From NCBI RefSeq assembly GCF_003014735.1, contig NZ_PYAX01000007.1, positions 186,001-250,000 of the forward strand: 64,000 bases of DNA, read 5' to 3'. The translations under genes and the position numbers were made by a program. The notes beneath the pieces were generated by a model. That model was not told the DNA's origin. It searched no databases and saw only the letters and a program-made list of their open reading frames with translations. The stretch is from Saccharothrix carnea. GTDB taxonomy: Bacteria > Actinomycetota > Actinomycetes > Mycobacteriales > Pseudonocardiaceae. This document shows, piece by piece, positions 41,739 through 51,094 of the stretch (position 1 is the stretch's first letter; every line of letters starts with the position of its first letter).

Positions 41739-42617
41739 GTGACTGAGGATTCGACGTCGGCCGGTTCGGGGAGCCACCTCCTCGGGCCGGCCGACGTGCG
41801 TCGGCTGGCCGCCGAGCTGGACATCCGCCCCACCAAGAAGCTCGGGCAGAACTTCGTGCACGACCCCAACACGGTGCGGCGCATCGTGTCGGCCGCCGAC
41901 CTGCGCCCGGACGACGTGGTGCTCGAAGTCGGCCCCGGGCTGGGCTCGCTGACGTTGGCGTTGCTGCCGTCCTGCCGCGCCCTGGTGGCTGTGGAGATCG
42001 ACGGGGTGCTGGCCGACCGCCTCCCCGTCACGGTGGCCGACCGCGCGCCCGATCTCGCCGACCGGCTGACCGTCGTGCACGAGGACGCGATGCGCGTCAC
42101 ACCCGACCAGCTCCCCACCGCGCCGACCGCCCTGGTCGCGAACCTGCCGTACAACGTGGCCGTGCCCGTCGTGCTGCACCTGCTGGCCGTGCTGCCGTCG
42201 TTGCGCACGGGCCTGGTGATGGTGCAGTCCGAAGTCGCCGACCGGATGGCCGCCGGTCCCGGCAGCAAGGTCTACGGCGTGCCCAGCGTGAAGCTCGCCT
42301 GGTACGCCGACGCCCGCCGGGCCGGTCCGGTGCCGCGCTCGGTGTTCTGGCCCGTGCCGAACGTGGACTCCGCGCTGGTCGCGTTCGAGCGGCACCCACC
42401 GCTGTCCACTGTGGACCCTAAACGGCTGTTCTCCTTGGTGGACGCCGCTTTCGCGCAGCGGCGCAAGATGTTGCGCGGCGCCCTGTCCGGCTGGGCGGGT
42501 TCGGCCGCCGAGGCCCAGCGGCTGCTCGTCGCCGCGGGCGTGGACCCGGCGGTGCGCGGCGAACAACTGGCCGTCAGTGACTTCATCCGGATAGCCGAGG
42601 TCGCGTCCGCCCGGTAG
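41739..42617 (+). CDS. ksgA: 16S rRNA dimethyladenosine transferase
   Basis: 292-residue KsgA that dimethylates A1518 and A1519. SAM-binding [15 protein letters not shown], catalytic [12 protein letters not shown] and [12 protein letters not shown] are present. GTG 41739 follows GGAGA; the frame is open upstream but overlaps rpfB. The order rpfB-ksgA is conserved. In M. tuberculosis ispE follows immediately; here the metNIQ operon with its riboswitch is inserted between them. Confidence 0.94.
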   Translation: MTEDSTSAGSGSHLLGPADVRRLAAELDIRPTKKLGQNFVHDPNTVRRIVSAADLRPDDVVLEVGPGLGSLTLALLPSCRALVAVEIDGVLADRLPVTVADRAPDLADRLTVVHEDAMRVTPDQLPTAPTALVANLPYNVAVPVVLHLLAVLPSLRTGLVMVQSEVADRMAAGPGSKVYGVPSVKLAWYADARRAGPVPRSVFWPVPNVDSALVAFERHPPLSTVDPKRLFSLVDAAFAQRRKMLRGALSGWAGSAAEAQRLLVAAGVDPAVRGEQLAVSDFIRIAEVASAR

Positions 42618-42625
42618 TCGGTGAT

Positions 42626-42639
42626 CTTTCGGCCGAAAG
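42626..42639. promoter_or_regulatory. Palindrome CTTTCGGCCGAAAG after ksgA
   Basis: A perfect 14-bp palindrome nine bases after the ksgA stop and before the riboswitch. The 12-bp core TTTCGGCCGAAA recurs in another intergenic region at 60288-60299. Probable protein-binding site; binder unknown. Confidence 0.4.
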
Positions 42640-42702
42640 TGTGATTTGCCGGACGATCCGGTTTCAGGCTTGCGTCAGCCGGGCTCGGTCAGGTCTACTC
42701 GT

Positions 42703-42796
42703 GGTGCCATCCCGAGCGGCCGAGAGACCTGGCTCTACGACGCCGCAGCAACCACCCCTCCATGGGGGCAGGTGCTTCAGCCAGGACCGATGGAGG
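42703..42796 (+). promoter_or_regulatory. SAM riboswitch (SAM-I/SAM-IV clan)
   Basis: Conserved landmarks are in order: CATCCCGAGCGGCCGAGAGA (42708), GGCT, GACGCCGCAGCAACC (42739), a hairpin CCCCTCCATGGGG, then AGGTGCTTCAGCCAGG (42770) and the closing strand GATGG (42789) that pairs with CCATC (42707). The P1 closing arm runs into GGAGG (42792-42796), the ribosome site of the leader peptide at 42802, so SAM binding should hide that site. It precedes metNIQ. Confidence 0.88.
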
Positions 42797-42801
42797 ATCA
42801 C

Positions 42802-42882
42802 GTGCCCAGGATGCGAATGCTCACCCGCCGGCGGGTCGTCGACCACGGCCGCCGGACGTCGTCCGCCTGTCGCAGCTTCTGA
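42802..42882 (+). CDS. Putative leader peptide after the SAM riboswitch
   Basis: 26 codons ending RMLTRRRVVDHGRRTSSACRSF-stop. The pattern RR.VD..R..SA.CR resembles the short Cys-containing leader peptides found before sulfur-metabolism genes in actinobacteria. GTG 42802 lies five bases after GGAGG, which is part of the riboswitch closing stem; ATGs at 42811 and 42817 are alternatives. It could couple transporter expression to cysteine supply by ribosome pausing. A CGCACGC/GCGTGCG hairpin lies between it and metN. Confidence 0.65.
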   Translation: MPRMRMLTRRRVVDHGRRTSSACRSF

Positions 42883-43000
42883 GCAGCCCTAGGCGCTTTC
42901 GAGTCCTCGCCGTCCCCCGTCCCGGGACACCTTTCTGAGCTGAGCCCCCGGTCACGCACGCCACGAGCGTGCGCTGCCGCATGCTGTCGTGGAGCGAAAC

Positions 43001-44011
43001 GTGATCACTGTCGAGAACCTCACCAAGACCTTCCCCGGGAGTACCGGGCAGGTTCGCGCGCTGGACGGCGTGAACCTGGACGTCGCCGCGGGCACCGTGC
43101 TCGGCGTCGTCGGCCCCAGCGGGGCGGGCAAGTCCACCCTGGCCCGGTGCGTCGCGCTCCTGGAGCGCCCCGACAGCGGCGCCATCCGCGTCGACGGCAC
43201 CGACCTCGTCTCCCTCGACGGCACCGCCCTGCGTGCCGCCCGCCGGCAGATCGGCGTGGTGCCGCAGGGCGACTCCCTGCTGCGCCAGCGCACCGCCGCG
43301 GGCAACGTCGCGCTGCCGTTGGAGGCCGCGGGCGTGGCCGGTCCGCAGCGCCGCACCCGCGTCGCCGAACTCCTCGACCTGGTCGGCCTGACCGACAAGG
43401 CGGGCTCCTACCCCGACCAGCTCTCCGGTGGCCAGCGCCAGCGGATCGCGGTCGCCCGCGCCCTGGCCGCGTCGCCGTCCGTGCTGCTGGCCGACGAGCC
43501 GACGTCCGCGCTCGACCCCGACACCACCGGCTCGGTGCTCACCGTGCTGGACCGGGCACGCGCCGAGCTGGGCGTGACCGTGCTCGTCGTCACGCACGAC
43601 ATGGGCGTCGTCCGCAAGATCTGCGACGACGTCGCGGTGCTGGAGGACGGCCGCGTCGTCGAGCACGGCAAGGTGCTGGACCTGGTGTCCGACGCCACCA
43701 GCCGCACGGCCTCGTCGCTGCTGCCCGCCGTGGACCAGAACCCGGCGCTGGAAGGCTCGTTCGACCGGGTCGCGGACGTCGTGCTGATCGGCTTCGCCGC
43801 CGTCGGCGCGCTGCTGCCCGAGGCGACCAGCCGGTTCGGCGTCGAGCTGAACCTGCTCGGCGGCGGCCTGACCAGGCTCGGCGAGACCCCGGTGGCGCGG
43901 TTCCGCGTCGGCCTCAAGGGTGAGCGCGCGGACTCGGCGCTGGAGTGGATCTCGGAAGCCGGCGGCTCGGTGCGACGGACCCTGTCGGGTCCGCAGGGAG
44001 TAGCTGCGTGA
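43001..44011 (+). CDS. metN: Methionine ABC transporter ATP-binding protein
   Basis: 336 residues. Walker A GPSGAGKST, signature LSGGQRQRIAVARAL, Walker B VLLADEPTSALD and a C-terminal NIL domain (about 260-336) that binds methionine and inhibits transport. GTG 43001 follows GTGGAG at six bases and gives the usual MITVENLTKTF beginning. The stop overlaps metI (GTGA). The SAM riboswitch upstream confirms a methionine role. Confidence 0.94.
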   Translation: MITVENLTKTFPGSTGQVRALDGVNLDVAAGTVLGVVGPSGAGKSTLARCVALLERPDSGAIRVDGTDLVSLDGTALRAARRQIGVVPQGDSLLRQRTAAGNVALPLEAAGVAGPQRRTRVAELLDLVGLTDKAGSYPDQLSGGQRQRIAVARALAASPSVLLADEPTSALDPDTTGSVLTVLDRARAELGVTVLVVTHDMGVVRKICDDVAVLEDGRVVEHGKVLDLVSDATSRTASSLLPAVDQNPALEGSFDRVADVVLIGFAAVGALLPEATSRFGVELNLLGGGLTRLGETPVARFRVGLKGERADSALEWISEAGGSVRRTLSGPQGVAA

Positions 44012-44691
44012 GGTCTGCAACACCCTGGTCCACCGTGTTCGACGACGTGCTGGTCGCCACCGGCGAGACGTTGTACATGGTGGTCGTCTCCACCCTGATC
44101 GCTGTTCTGCTCGGCGCGCCGGTCGGCATCTGGCTTCAGCTCACCGCTCCCGGTGGGCTGAAGCCCCGGCCGGTGCTCCACAAGGTCCTCGGGTTCGTCG
44201 TGGACCTGGGCCGCTCCATGCCGTTCCTGGTCCTGCTGGTGGTGCTCACCTCGCTGACCAGGTTGCTGCTCGGCAGCACCATCGGACCCACGGCGGCCAT
44301 CGTGCCGCTGGCGGTCGGCGCGATCCCGTTCGTCGGCAGGCTGGTGCAGAACGTGCTGGCCGAGGTGCACGTGTCGGTGGTCGAAGCCGCCGTCACCACC
44401 GGGTCGTCCACGCTGCGGATCGTGCGCAGCGTGCTGCTGCGAGAGTCGTTGCCCGCGCTGGTCAACGCGGTCGGCGTCACCTCGATCGCCCTGCTGGGCT
44501 ACTCGGCGATGGCCGGCGTGGTCGGCGGCGGCGGTTTGGGCGACCTCGCCGTGCGCATGGGCTACCAGCGCTTCAACGACCGCTACCTGTGGAGCACGGT
44601 CGTCGTGCTGGCGATCATCGCCACCCTGATCCAGTTCATCACCAACCGCGTGGCCCGCGGCGTCGACCGCCGCCGCACCGCGTCCGTCTGA
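44008..44691 (+). CDS. metI: Methionine ABC transporter permease
   Basis: 227-residue membrane permease with five or so helices and the EAA-type loop (VVEAAVTTGSSTLRIVRSVLLRESLPALV). A GVVGGGGLGDLAVRMGYQRF segment is typical of MetI. GTG 44008 overlaps the metN stop. metQ follows after 28 bp. Confidence 0.94.
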   Translation: MRSATPWSTVFDDVLVATGETLYMVVVSTLIAVLLGAPVGIWLQLTAPGGLKPRPVLHKVLGFVVDLGRSMPFLVLLVVLTSLTRLLLGSTIGPTAAIVPLAVGAIPFVGRLVQNVLAEVHVSVVEAAVTTGSSTLRIVRSVLLRESLPALVNAVGVTSIALLGYSAMAGVVGGGGLGDLAVRMGYQRFNDRYLWSTVVVLAIIATLIQFITNRVARGVDRRRTASV

Positions 44692-44719
44692 TCGTCTTTC
44701 TCCTCACCTAAGGAACGAA

Positions 44720-45526
44720 ATGCGTATTCGTGCTGCCCTGCTCGCCGTGCTGCTGACCGCAGTGGGCTGCGGTAGTGGCGACACCGGGGCCGCGTCCGAC
44801 CCGAACGCACCCCTCAAAGTCGGCGTGAGCCCCGTCCCGCACGCCCAGGTGCTGCGCTACGTCGCGGACAACCTGGCCGCGTCGAAGGGCCTGAAGATCG
44901 AGGTCGTGGAGTTCACCGACTACGTGCAGCCGAACGTCGCGCTCGTGGACGGCTCGCTGGACGCGAACTACTTCCAGACCGTGCCCTACCTGGACACGTT
45001 CAAGGCGGAGAGCGGCGCGTCGCTGGAGTGGATCGGCCCGGTGCACCTCGAGCCGCTCGGCGTGTACTCGAAGAAGCACAAGTCGCTGGCCGACCTGCCG
45101 TCCGGCGCCCGGGTGGCCGTGGCCAACGACGCCACCAACGAAGCCCGGGGCCTGCAGCTGCTGCAGGCCAACGGGCTGATCAAGGTGACGCCGGGCACGG
45201 AGAAGACGGCGACCATCCGGGACATCGCGGAGAACCCGCGCAACCTGGAGTTCGTCGAGCTGGAGGCCGCCCAGCTGCCGCGTTCGCTGGACGACACCGA
45301 CGCGTCCGTCGTGAACGGCAACTACGCCATCGACGCGGGCCTCAAGCCGTCGACCGACGCGCTGGCCCTGGAGAAGGCCGAGGGCAACCCGAACGCGAAC
45401 GGCCTGGTCACCCGTACCGAGCTGAAGGACGACCAGCGCGTCAAGGACCTGCTCGCCCTCCTCCAGTCCCAGCAGGTCAAGGACTACATCCGGGAAACCT
45501 TCGCCGGCTCCGTCCTCTCCGTCTGA
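44720..45526 (+). CDS. metQ: Methionine-binding lipoprotein
   Basis: 268-residue NlpA-family lipoprotein. Short signal with lipobox AVGC (Cys17), then LKVGVSPVPHAQVL, EFTDYVQPNVALVDGSLDANYFQ and PLGVYSKKHKSL, all MetQ features. ATG 44720 follows AAGGAAC. It is the last gene of the metNIQ transcript and is followed by a strong terminator. Confidence 0.94.
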   Translation: MRIRAALLAVLLTAVGCGSGDTGAASDPNAPLKVGVSPVPHAQVLRYVADNLAASKGLKIEVVEFTDYVQPNVALVDGSLDANYFQTVPYLDTFKAESGASLEWIGPVHLEPLGVYSKKHKSLADLPSGARVAVANDATNEARGLQLLQANGLIKVTPGTEKTATIRDIAENPRNLEFVELEAAQLPRSLDDTDASVVNGNYAIDAGLKPSTDALALEKAEGNPNANGLVTRTELKDDQRVKDLLALLQSQQVKDYIRETFAGSVLSV

Positions 45527-45584
45527 CCCCGGCCCAGCGCCGCCAACGGCCACGGAGCCCCTTCGACCCCGACGCGGTGCACCC

Positions 45585-45620
45585 ACGAAGCCCTTCCTCT
45601 CCTCAGAGGGAGGGCTTCGT
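45585..45620 (+). terminator. Terminator after metQ
   Basis: ACGAAGCCCTTCCTCT pairs with AGAGGGAGGGCTTCGT (16 bp, one mismatch) around a 4-nt loop. The remaining ~335 bp to ispE show no gene; the less GC-rich part near 45730-45770 may hold a promoter. Confidence 0.85.
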
Positions 45621-45955
45621 GTCATCCCGCACGAAACCCGGGACCAACGACGCAACAGGACGGCCCGGCGGAACGAGATCCGGACGGGACGTGGGGTCAT
45701 CCTGCTGATCTGCCCGTCCGGCGAGGACGCTTTTGATCTTTTCGAGCTTCTACCCCCACCCGACCCCGCCACCAGCTACGCAGACGTCCCCGCCAAGGGG
45801 ACCCCTGCTTTTATCCTTCCAGCCCACACCGACAATCCGAAGCGCCAACCCCGCGCCTGTGGACAACTGCGAACGACCGCACCTGACGTGCGTTTCACCG
45901 CAGGTCAGCGGTCAGTGGCAGCGAGCTACCCGGAAACGCCCGTACGCTTCATGGC

Positions 45956-46921
45956 GTGCTCGCTGTCGTCCCACCCCCGGTCACCGTCCGCGTCCCGGCC
46001 AAGGTCAACCTGCACCTGGCCGTAGGAGACCTCCGCGCGGACGGGTACCACGACCTGGTGACGATCTTCCAGGCCTTGTCGCTGACCGACGAGGTGACCG
46101 TCGCCATCGCCGAGGACCCCGGTGTCGAGGTGCACGGCGAGGGCGCCGACTCGGTGCCCACCGGCGCGTCCAACCTGGCCTGGCGGGCGGTGCGGGCGTT
46201 GGCCCAGCACGTCGGCCGCGACCCGGACGACCCGAAGGTCCGCGTCGTCATCCGCAAGTCGATCCCGGTCGCCGGGGGCATGGCGGGTGGCAGCGCGGAC
46301 GCGGCGGCGACGCTGGTCGGCCTGGCCTCGCTGTGGCGGCTGGAGATCAGCCGGGACGAGCTGGCCGGTATCGCGGGCAAGATCGGCGCGGACGTGCCGT
46401 TCGCCATCTACGGCGGCACGGCGCTCGGCACGGACCGGGGTGACCGGATCGTGCCCGTGCTGTCCCGCCACACGTTCCACTGGGTGCTCGCGTTCGACCG
46501 CCGCGGCCTGTCCACGCCCGAGGTGTTCGACGAGCTCGACCGGCTGCGCGCGGACGGCGACCCGCCCCGCGTCGGTGAAGCCGAAGCCGTGCTCGAAGGC
46601 CTGTCCTCGGGCGACCCGCGCCAGCTCGCGCTGCTCCTCGGCAACGACCTGCAAGCCGCCGCCGTCTCGCTGCGCCCCAACCTCCGCCGCACGCTGCGTG
46701 CGGGCGTGAACGCGGGCGCGTTGGCCGGCATGGTGTCCGGATCGGGCCCGACCTGCGCGTTCCTCTGCACGGACGGCGACTCGGCGGTGCGCGTCGCCGC
46801 AGAACTGGCGGGTGCGGGCGTCTGCCGGACGGTGCGCGTCGCGCAAGGCCCGGTGCACGGGGCTCGCGTCGTCGGCACCGAGGAAGCACCCCGCCCGATC
46901 CCGCCCGAGGTGCACGCCTGA
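45956..46921 (+). CDS. ispE: 4-diphosphocytidyl-2-C-methyl-D-erythritol kinase
   Basis: 321-residue GHMP kinase of the MEP isoprenoid pathway. [22 protein letters not shown], the ATP loop [16 protein letters not shown] and [10 protein letters not shown] are diagnostic. GTG 45956. It supplies isoprenoid precursors for polyprenyl carriers and quinones. Followed by an ABC-F gene, as in streptomycetes. Confidence 0.95.
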   Translation: MLAVVPPPVTVRVPAKVNLHLAVGDLRADGYHDLVTIFQALSLTDEVTVAIAEDPGVEVHGEGADSVPTGASNLAWRAVRALAQHVGRDPDDPKVRVVIRKSIPVAGGMAGGSADAAATLVGLASLWRLEISRDELAGIAGKIGADVPFAIYGGTALGTDRGDRIVPVLSRHTFHWVLAFDRRGLSTPEVFDELDRLRADGDPPRVGEAEAVLEGLSSGDPRQLALLLGNDLQAAAVSLRPNLRRTLRAGVNAGALAGMVSGSGPTCAFLCTDGDSAVRVAAELAGAGVCRTVRVAQGPVHGARVVGTEEAPRPIPPEVHA

Positions 46922-47079
46922 CCCACCGCCGACCTGGGCCCGCCGTGACGTCGGGACCACCCCCGCCGTGACGCTCGACCGCCCCTGCGGCCACCCCCGC
47001 CCTCGCCCCCGTCGCACGCCGGCAACGAGTCGGCGCACGTCACCGCCACCGGAGCGGTAGCTAGGCTGGCGTACCGCGC

Positions 47080-47121
47080 TGTTGTCACACGGCTGCTGTC
47101 ACCCGGTTTGTTGTCACACGA
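47080..47121. promoter_or_regulatory. Triple direct repeat before the ABC-F gene
   Basis: TGTTGTCACACGG (47080), TGCTGTCACCCGG (47094) and TGTTGTCACACGA (47109) are spaced 14 and 15 bp apart and end 21 bp before the ABC-F start. Probably an operator read by a tandemly binding regulator. Confidence 0.5.
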
Positions 47122-47142
47122 TCTCGATGAAGGTGCTGGTAA

Positions 47143-48912
47143 ATGGCCAACTTGGTCAACTTGGAGTCCGTCTCCAAGTCGTTCGGCGTGCGTCCGCTGC
47201 TCGACGGCGTGTCCCTCGGCGTCGGCGAAGGCGACCGCATCGGGGTCGTCGGCCTCAACGGCGGCGGCAAGACGACGTTGCTGGAAGTGCTGGCCGGGCT
47301 CGCCGAACCGGACGAGGGACGGGTCAGCCAGAACCGCGGCCTGCGCATGGCGGTGGTCACGCAGCGCACCGAACTGGCCGAGGGTTCGACGGTCCGCAAC
47401 GCCGTGATCGACCCGCTCGGGTTCGACGCCGAGCACGAGTGGGCCTCCGACGCGCGGGTGCGGTCGATCCTGGACGGCCTCGGCATCACCGGGTTCGGGC
47501 TCGACTCCCCGGTGGGCACGATGTCCGGTGGCGAACGGCGGCGGGTGGCGCTGGCTGCGGCGCTCGTGCAGGACCTGGACCTGGTCGTGCTGGACGAACC
47601 GACCAACCACCTCGACGTCGAGGGCGTGCGGTGGCTCGCCGAGCACCTGCTGGCCCGTCGCACGGCACTCGTCGTGGTGACACACGACCGGTGGTTCCTG
47701 GACACGGTGTGCAGCCGCACGTGGGAGGTCGTCAACGGCAAGGTCGAGCAGTACGAGGGCGGCTACGCGGACTGGATCTTCGCCCGCGCCGAACGCGCCC
47801 GGCTGGCCGACACGATCGAGGAGAAGCGCCGCAACCTGGCCCGCAAGGAGCTGGCGTGGCTGCGCCGCGGCGCGCCCGCCCGCACGTCCAAACCCCGCTA
47901 CCGCATCGACGCCGCCGAGGCGCTGATCTCCGACGTGCCGCCGCCGCGCGACTCGGTCGAGCTGCTGGCGTTCGCCAAGCGACGGCTCGGGCGCACCGTG
48001 CTGGAGCTGGAGGACGCGACGCTGACCGTGCCCGACCGGGTGCTCGTGCGCGACCTGACGTGGCGGATCGGGCCGGGTGACCGGATCGGCATCGTCGGCG
48101 TGAACGGGTCGGGCAAGACGACGCTGCTCAGGGCGTTGGCCGGTGAGCGCGAGCTGGAGACCGGCAAGCGCGTCCAGGGGCAGACGGTGAAGCTCGCGCA
48201 CCTCAGCCAGGAGCTGCACGACCTGGACGGGTCGATGCGGGTGCTGGAGGCCGTCGAGGAGGTCGCGCGGCGGGTGGTGCTGGGCAAGCAGGAGATGTCG
48301 GCGTCGCAGCTGGCCGAGCGGTTCGGGTTCTCGTCGCAGAAGCAGTGGACGCCGGTGGGTGACCTGTCCGGCGGTGAGCGGCGGCGGTTGCAGCTGTGCC
48401 GGTTGCTGATGGCGGAGCCGAACGTGCTGCTGCTGGACGAGCCGACCAACGACCTGGACATCGACACGTTGCAGCAGCTGGAGGACCTGCTGGACTCGTG
48501 GCCCGGGACGCTGGTGGTGATCTCGCACGACCGCTACCTGGTGGAACGGGTGTGCGACAAGGTGGTGGCGCTGTTCGGCGACGGCGGGTTGACCGACTTG
48601 CCGGGTGGCATCGAGGAGTACCTGCGGCGGCGGGACAAGCAGAAGGAAGCCGCCGTGCCGACCGCGAAGCCGGCCGCGTCCGCCCCTTCGTCCGCGGCTG
48701 ACCAGCGTGCGGCGCGCAAGGAGCTGGCCCGGTTGGAGCGGCGCCTGGAGACGTTGCAGAAGAAGGAAGCCCAGCTGCACGCGGCCCTGGCCGAGGCCGC
48801 CACCGACCCGGAACGCCTGCTGGCCCTGGACGCCGAGCTGAAGGCCGTCCTGGCCGAGGCCGAGGACGTCGAGGCCCAGTGGCTGGCCGCCGCCGAAACC
48901 GCCGAACCCTGA
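47143..48912 (+). CDS. ABC-F family ATPase (Uup/EttA type)
   Basis: 589 residues with two ABC domains and no membrane part. Walker A motifs GLNGGGKTT and GVNGSGKTT, signatures MSGGERRR and LSGGERRR, DEPTNHLD and DEPTNDLD. A C-terminal coiled coil (KELARLERRLETLQKKEAQLHAALAEA) resembles Uup. Such proteins act on the ribosome to rescue stalling, or give antibiotic resistance; which applies here is unclear. ATG 47143. The stop is followed at once by palindromic array 2. Confidence 0.92.
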   Translation: MANLVNLESVSKSFGVRPLLDGVSLGVGEGDRIGVVGLNGGGKTTLLEVLAGLAEPDEGRVSQNRGLRMAVVTQRTELAEGSTVRNAVIDPLGFDAEHEWASDARVRSILDGLGITGFGLDSPVGTMSGGERRRVALAAALVQDLDLVVLDEPTNHLDVEGVRWLAEHLLARRTALVVVTHDRWFLDTVCSRTWEVVNGKVEQYEGGYADWIFARAERARLADTIEEKRRNLARKELAWLRRGAPARTSKPRYRIDAAEALISDVPPPRDSVELLAFAKRRLGRTVLELEDATLTVPDRVLVRDLTWRIGPGDRIGIVGVNGSGKTTLLRALAGERELETGKRVQGQTVKLAHLSQELHDLDGSMRVLEAVEEVARRVVLGKQEMSASQLAERFGFSSQKQWTPVGDLSGGERRRLQLCRLLMAEPNVLLLDEPTNDLDIDTLQQLEDLLDSWPGTLVVISHDRYLVERVCDKVVALFGDGGLTDLPGGIEEYLRRRDKQKEAAVPTAKPAASAPSSAADQRAARKELARLERRLETLQKKEAQLHAALAEAATDPERLLALDAELKAVLAEAEDVEAQWLAAAETAEP

Positions 48913-48915
48913 CCC

Positions 48916-49101
48916 GCGAGAGTCGTACGTTCACGCCGCGAGAGTCCAACGTTCAGCGCACCTGAATTCAACGCTCAGCACACGACCGCTCGTCGTGAGC
49001 GTTGAACTCGGGGTACCTGAGCGTTGGACTCTCGCGTTCTGCGTGTTGGACTCTCGCGCTCCGAACGTACGACTCTCGCGCGCTGAGTGTTGGACTCTCG
49101 C
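48916..49101. repeat. Modular palindromic array 2 between convergent stops
   Basis: It lies between the ABC-F stop (48912) and the hydrolase stop (49106). Rightward modules: B at 48916, A at 48938, C at 48961. Loop with CACGACCGCTCGTCG. Leftward modules: a degraded C at 48996, A at 49018, A at 49040, B at 49062, A at 49084. Starts are 22 bp apart (23 next to C). Same modules as arrays 1 and 3, but with more copies on the right arm. Confidence 0.9.
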
Positions 49102-49105
49102 GGGG

Positions 49106-49675
49106 TCAGGTGAGGAAGGTGGTGGTGCGGGTCAGGAGGGTGGTGGCGGCGGTGGGGGTGTAGGTCGGCAGGCTCGGGTCGGCGAACAGGTGGTGGTCGC
49201 CGGGGTAGAGGAACAGCGCGGCGGTCGGCGTGGACGAGATCAGGGCGCGGGCGGCGTCCAGGTCGCCCTCCTCGACGAAGAACTCGTCGCCCTCCATCGC
49301 GTGCACCTGGACCGGCACGCCGTCAGGCCACGCCGAGCCGAACTCCGACACCGGGACGCACGCGCTGTACAGCAGCGCACCCCGGGCGCCCGGGCGGGTC
49401 TGGGCCAGCATCTGCGCCGGCAGGACGCCCAGCGAGAACCCGGCGTAGAACACGTCCGACGGCAGCTCCGACGCGGCCGCGCGCCCGCGCTCGACGATCG
49501 TGCCGAACCCGACCTCCTGCGCGTACGCCGCGCCGTCTTCGAGCCGCTCGAACACGTGTCCCTCGAACAGGTCAGGCGTGTGCACGGTGTGACCGGCCTG
49601 TCTGAGCCGCTCGGCGAACTCCCGCACACCGGACGTCAACCCGTGCGCGTGGTGGAACAGCACTACCTCGGCCAT
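49106..49675 (-). CDS. Dienelactone-hydrolase-family protein
   Basis: 189-residue alpha/beta hydrolase. EVVLFHHAHGLTSGV at the start, nucleophile elbow GFSLGV with Ser in place of the Cys of true dienelactone hydrolases, acid in MEGDEFF and His in PGDHHLF. Substrate unknown. ATG 49675 follows GGAGG; a longer start at 49708 has no ribosome site. It lies 34 bp after the large DivIVA-repeat gene, probably in one transcript. Confidence 0.88.
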   Translation of the reverse strand: MAEVVLFHHAHGLTSGVREFAERLRQAGHTVHTPDLFEGHVFERLEDGAAYAQEVGFGTIVERGRAAASELPSDVFYAGFSLGVLPAQMLAQTRPGARGALLYSACVPVSEFGSAWPDGVPVQVHAMEGDEFFVEEGDLDAARALISSTPTAALFLYPGDHHLFADPSLPTYTPTAATTLLTRTTTFLT

Positions 49676-49709
49676 CTCGCCTCCAGGTGACGATCGGAGC
49701 ACGGACACC

Positions 49710-50987
49710 CTAACGACCGCGCCGCCGCAGCTCCGCCGCCAGCATCGGCATCAGCTCGTCCACGAACGCGCAGTCGTAGCCCTGCCCCGCCATCAGCGAC
49801 GTGGCGAACTTCGTCTTCGCCACCTCCGCCGACGACGCGCCGACCATGCCGTCCAGCGCGATCCCGACCTCTTCCAGCACCCGGTCCACCTGCGACGTCC
49901 GGTAGCCGCGCTGCGCCGGCCCGGCCAACGGAACCTTGATCAGGCGCAGCTGCTTCCACGACGTGATCGGCGGGAGCGCGCTCGGCCGCAGAGGTCCCTC
50001 GCCCAGCTGCTTCTCCACCCGCGCCAGGAACGCGTCCACCTCGGTCTCGTCGTACCCGCGCCGGCCGAACATGGGCCTGCTGAAGCGGACCTCGCGCACC
50101 TCGCGCGCGGTCAGGTCGTCCTGCCCGAGCAGCGTGTTCTCGATCCGGTCCAGGAACTTGTCCACCTGGGACTCCTGGTAGCCGCGCCGACCACGCGGCG
50201 GCTTGCCGAAGGCGGCGGTGCGGACGTCGCGAGCGGTCAACGGGCGCGTGCCCGGACCCGGACGCGGTCGAGCGGGAACGGCCGGAGGAGCAACAGCGGC
50301 AGCAGCAGGAGCGGCAGCAGCAGGAGCGGCAGGTGGAACGGTGACCCGAGCCGAGGCGGCCGGCCGGACGGGGGCGGGCATCCGTTCCAACGTCACCACG
50401 ACGAGGTCGAGGAACGTGTCCACGTCGTCCTCGTCGTAACCCACCTGCCCCGGCGGCGCGTAGCTGAACTCGAAGTCCTGCACTTCCCGGGCGGTCAGGT
50501 CGTCGAGACCCGCCAGGGTGTTCTCGATCCGGTCGAGGAACGCGTCGATCTCGCCCTCGTGGTAGCCGCGGTTGCCCGGTCTGGGCTTGTGGAACCGCAC
50601 CCCGCGCACGTCCTGCGGCGTCAGCCTGGCCGCCGGGCGCATCCCGGTCGACGTGGCGTGCGCGCCCTGCGCGGGAGCGGTGGCCTGGCGCCGCTGGGGC
50701 GTGGAGCCGAGCGTCTCGGCCACGAGGTCCATGAACGCGTCGACCTCGGCCGCGTAGTAGCCGGGTCTCGCCGGTCTGAACCGCACCCGGCGCACGTCCT
50801 GCTCAGTGACGTCGTCCCGGCCGAGCAGGGTCGCCTCGATGCGGTCCAGGAAGGCGTCCACCTGACCCTCGTCGTACCCCGGCTGGCCGGGAGGCGGGCG
50901 GTGGAAGGCGACCTGCCGCAGATCCTGCGCGCCCAACAGCGGCGCCGGATGTGCCGGCATGTGCCGGCGAGCGTCGAACCCGGCCAC
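49710..50987 (-). CDS. DivIVA-domain repeat protein (eight repeats)
   Basis: 425 residues made of eight copies of a ~30-residue DivIVA-type unit with the consensus [22 protein letters not shown] (for example at about 23, 66, 127 and 170), separated by a Pro/Ala linker near 208-245. Each unit matches the first helix-turn of DivIVA that binds curved membrane, but there is no long coiled coil. The last two units are divergent. GTG 50987 follows AGGAGGT. Probably cytoplasmic and polar or septal; function unproven. A four-repeat relative is encoded at 54241. Confidence 0.82.
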   Translation of the reverse strand: MAGFDARRHMPAHPAPLLGAQDLRQVAFHRPPPGQPGYDEGQVDAFLDRIEATLLGRDDVTEQDVRRVRFRPARPGYYAAEVDAFMDLVAETLGSTPQRRQATAPAQGAHATSTGMRPAARLTPQDVRGVRFHKPRPGNRGYHEGEIDAFLDRIENTLAGLDDLTAREVQDFEFSYAPPGQVGYDEDDVDTFLDLVVVTLERMPAPVRPAASARVTVPPAAPAAAAPAAAAVAPPAVPARPRPGPGTRPLTARDVRTAAFGKPPRGRRGYQESQVDKFLDRIENTLLGQDDLTAREVREVRFSRPMFGRRGYDETEVDAFLARVEKQLGEGPLRPSALPPITSWKQLRLIKVPLAGPAQRGYRTSQVDRVLEEVGIALDGMVGASSAEVAKTKFATSLMAGQGYDCAFVDELMPMLAAELRRRGR

Positions 50988-51094
50988 CCCATTACCTCCT
51001 TCGTGTGGTGTACCGGGGAGTATCGCCGGACGATGAGCCCGATGTTTCGCCCTATCGGCTCAATGCGCCGGAAGATCGCTCTACCCTGGCGGGC

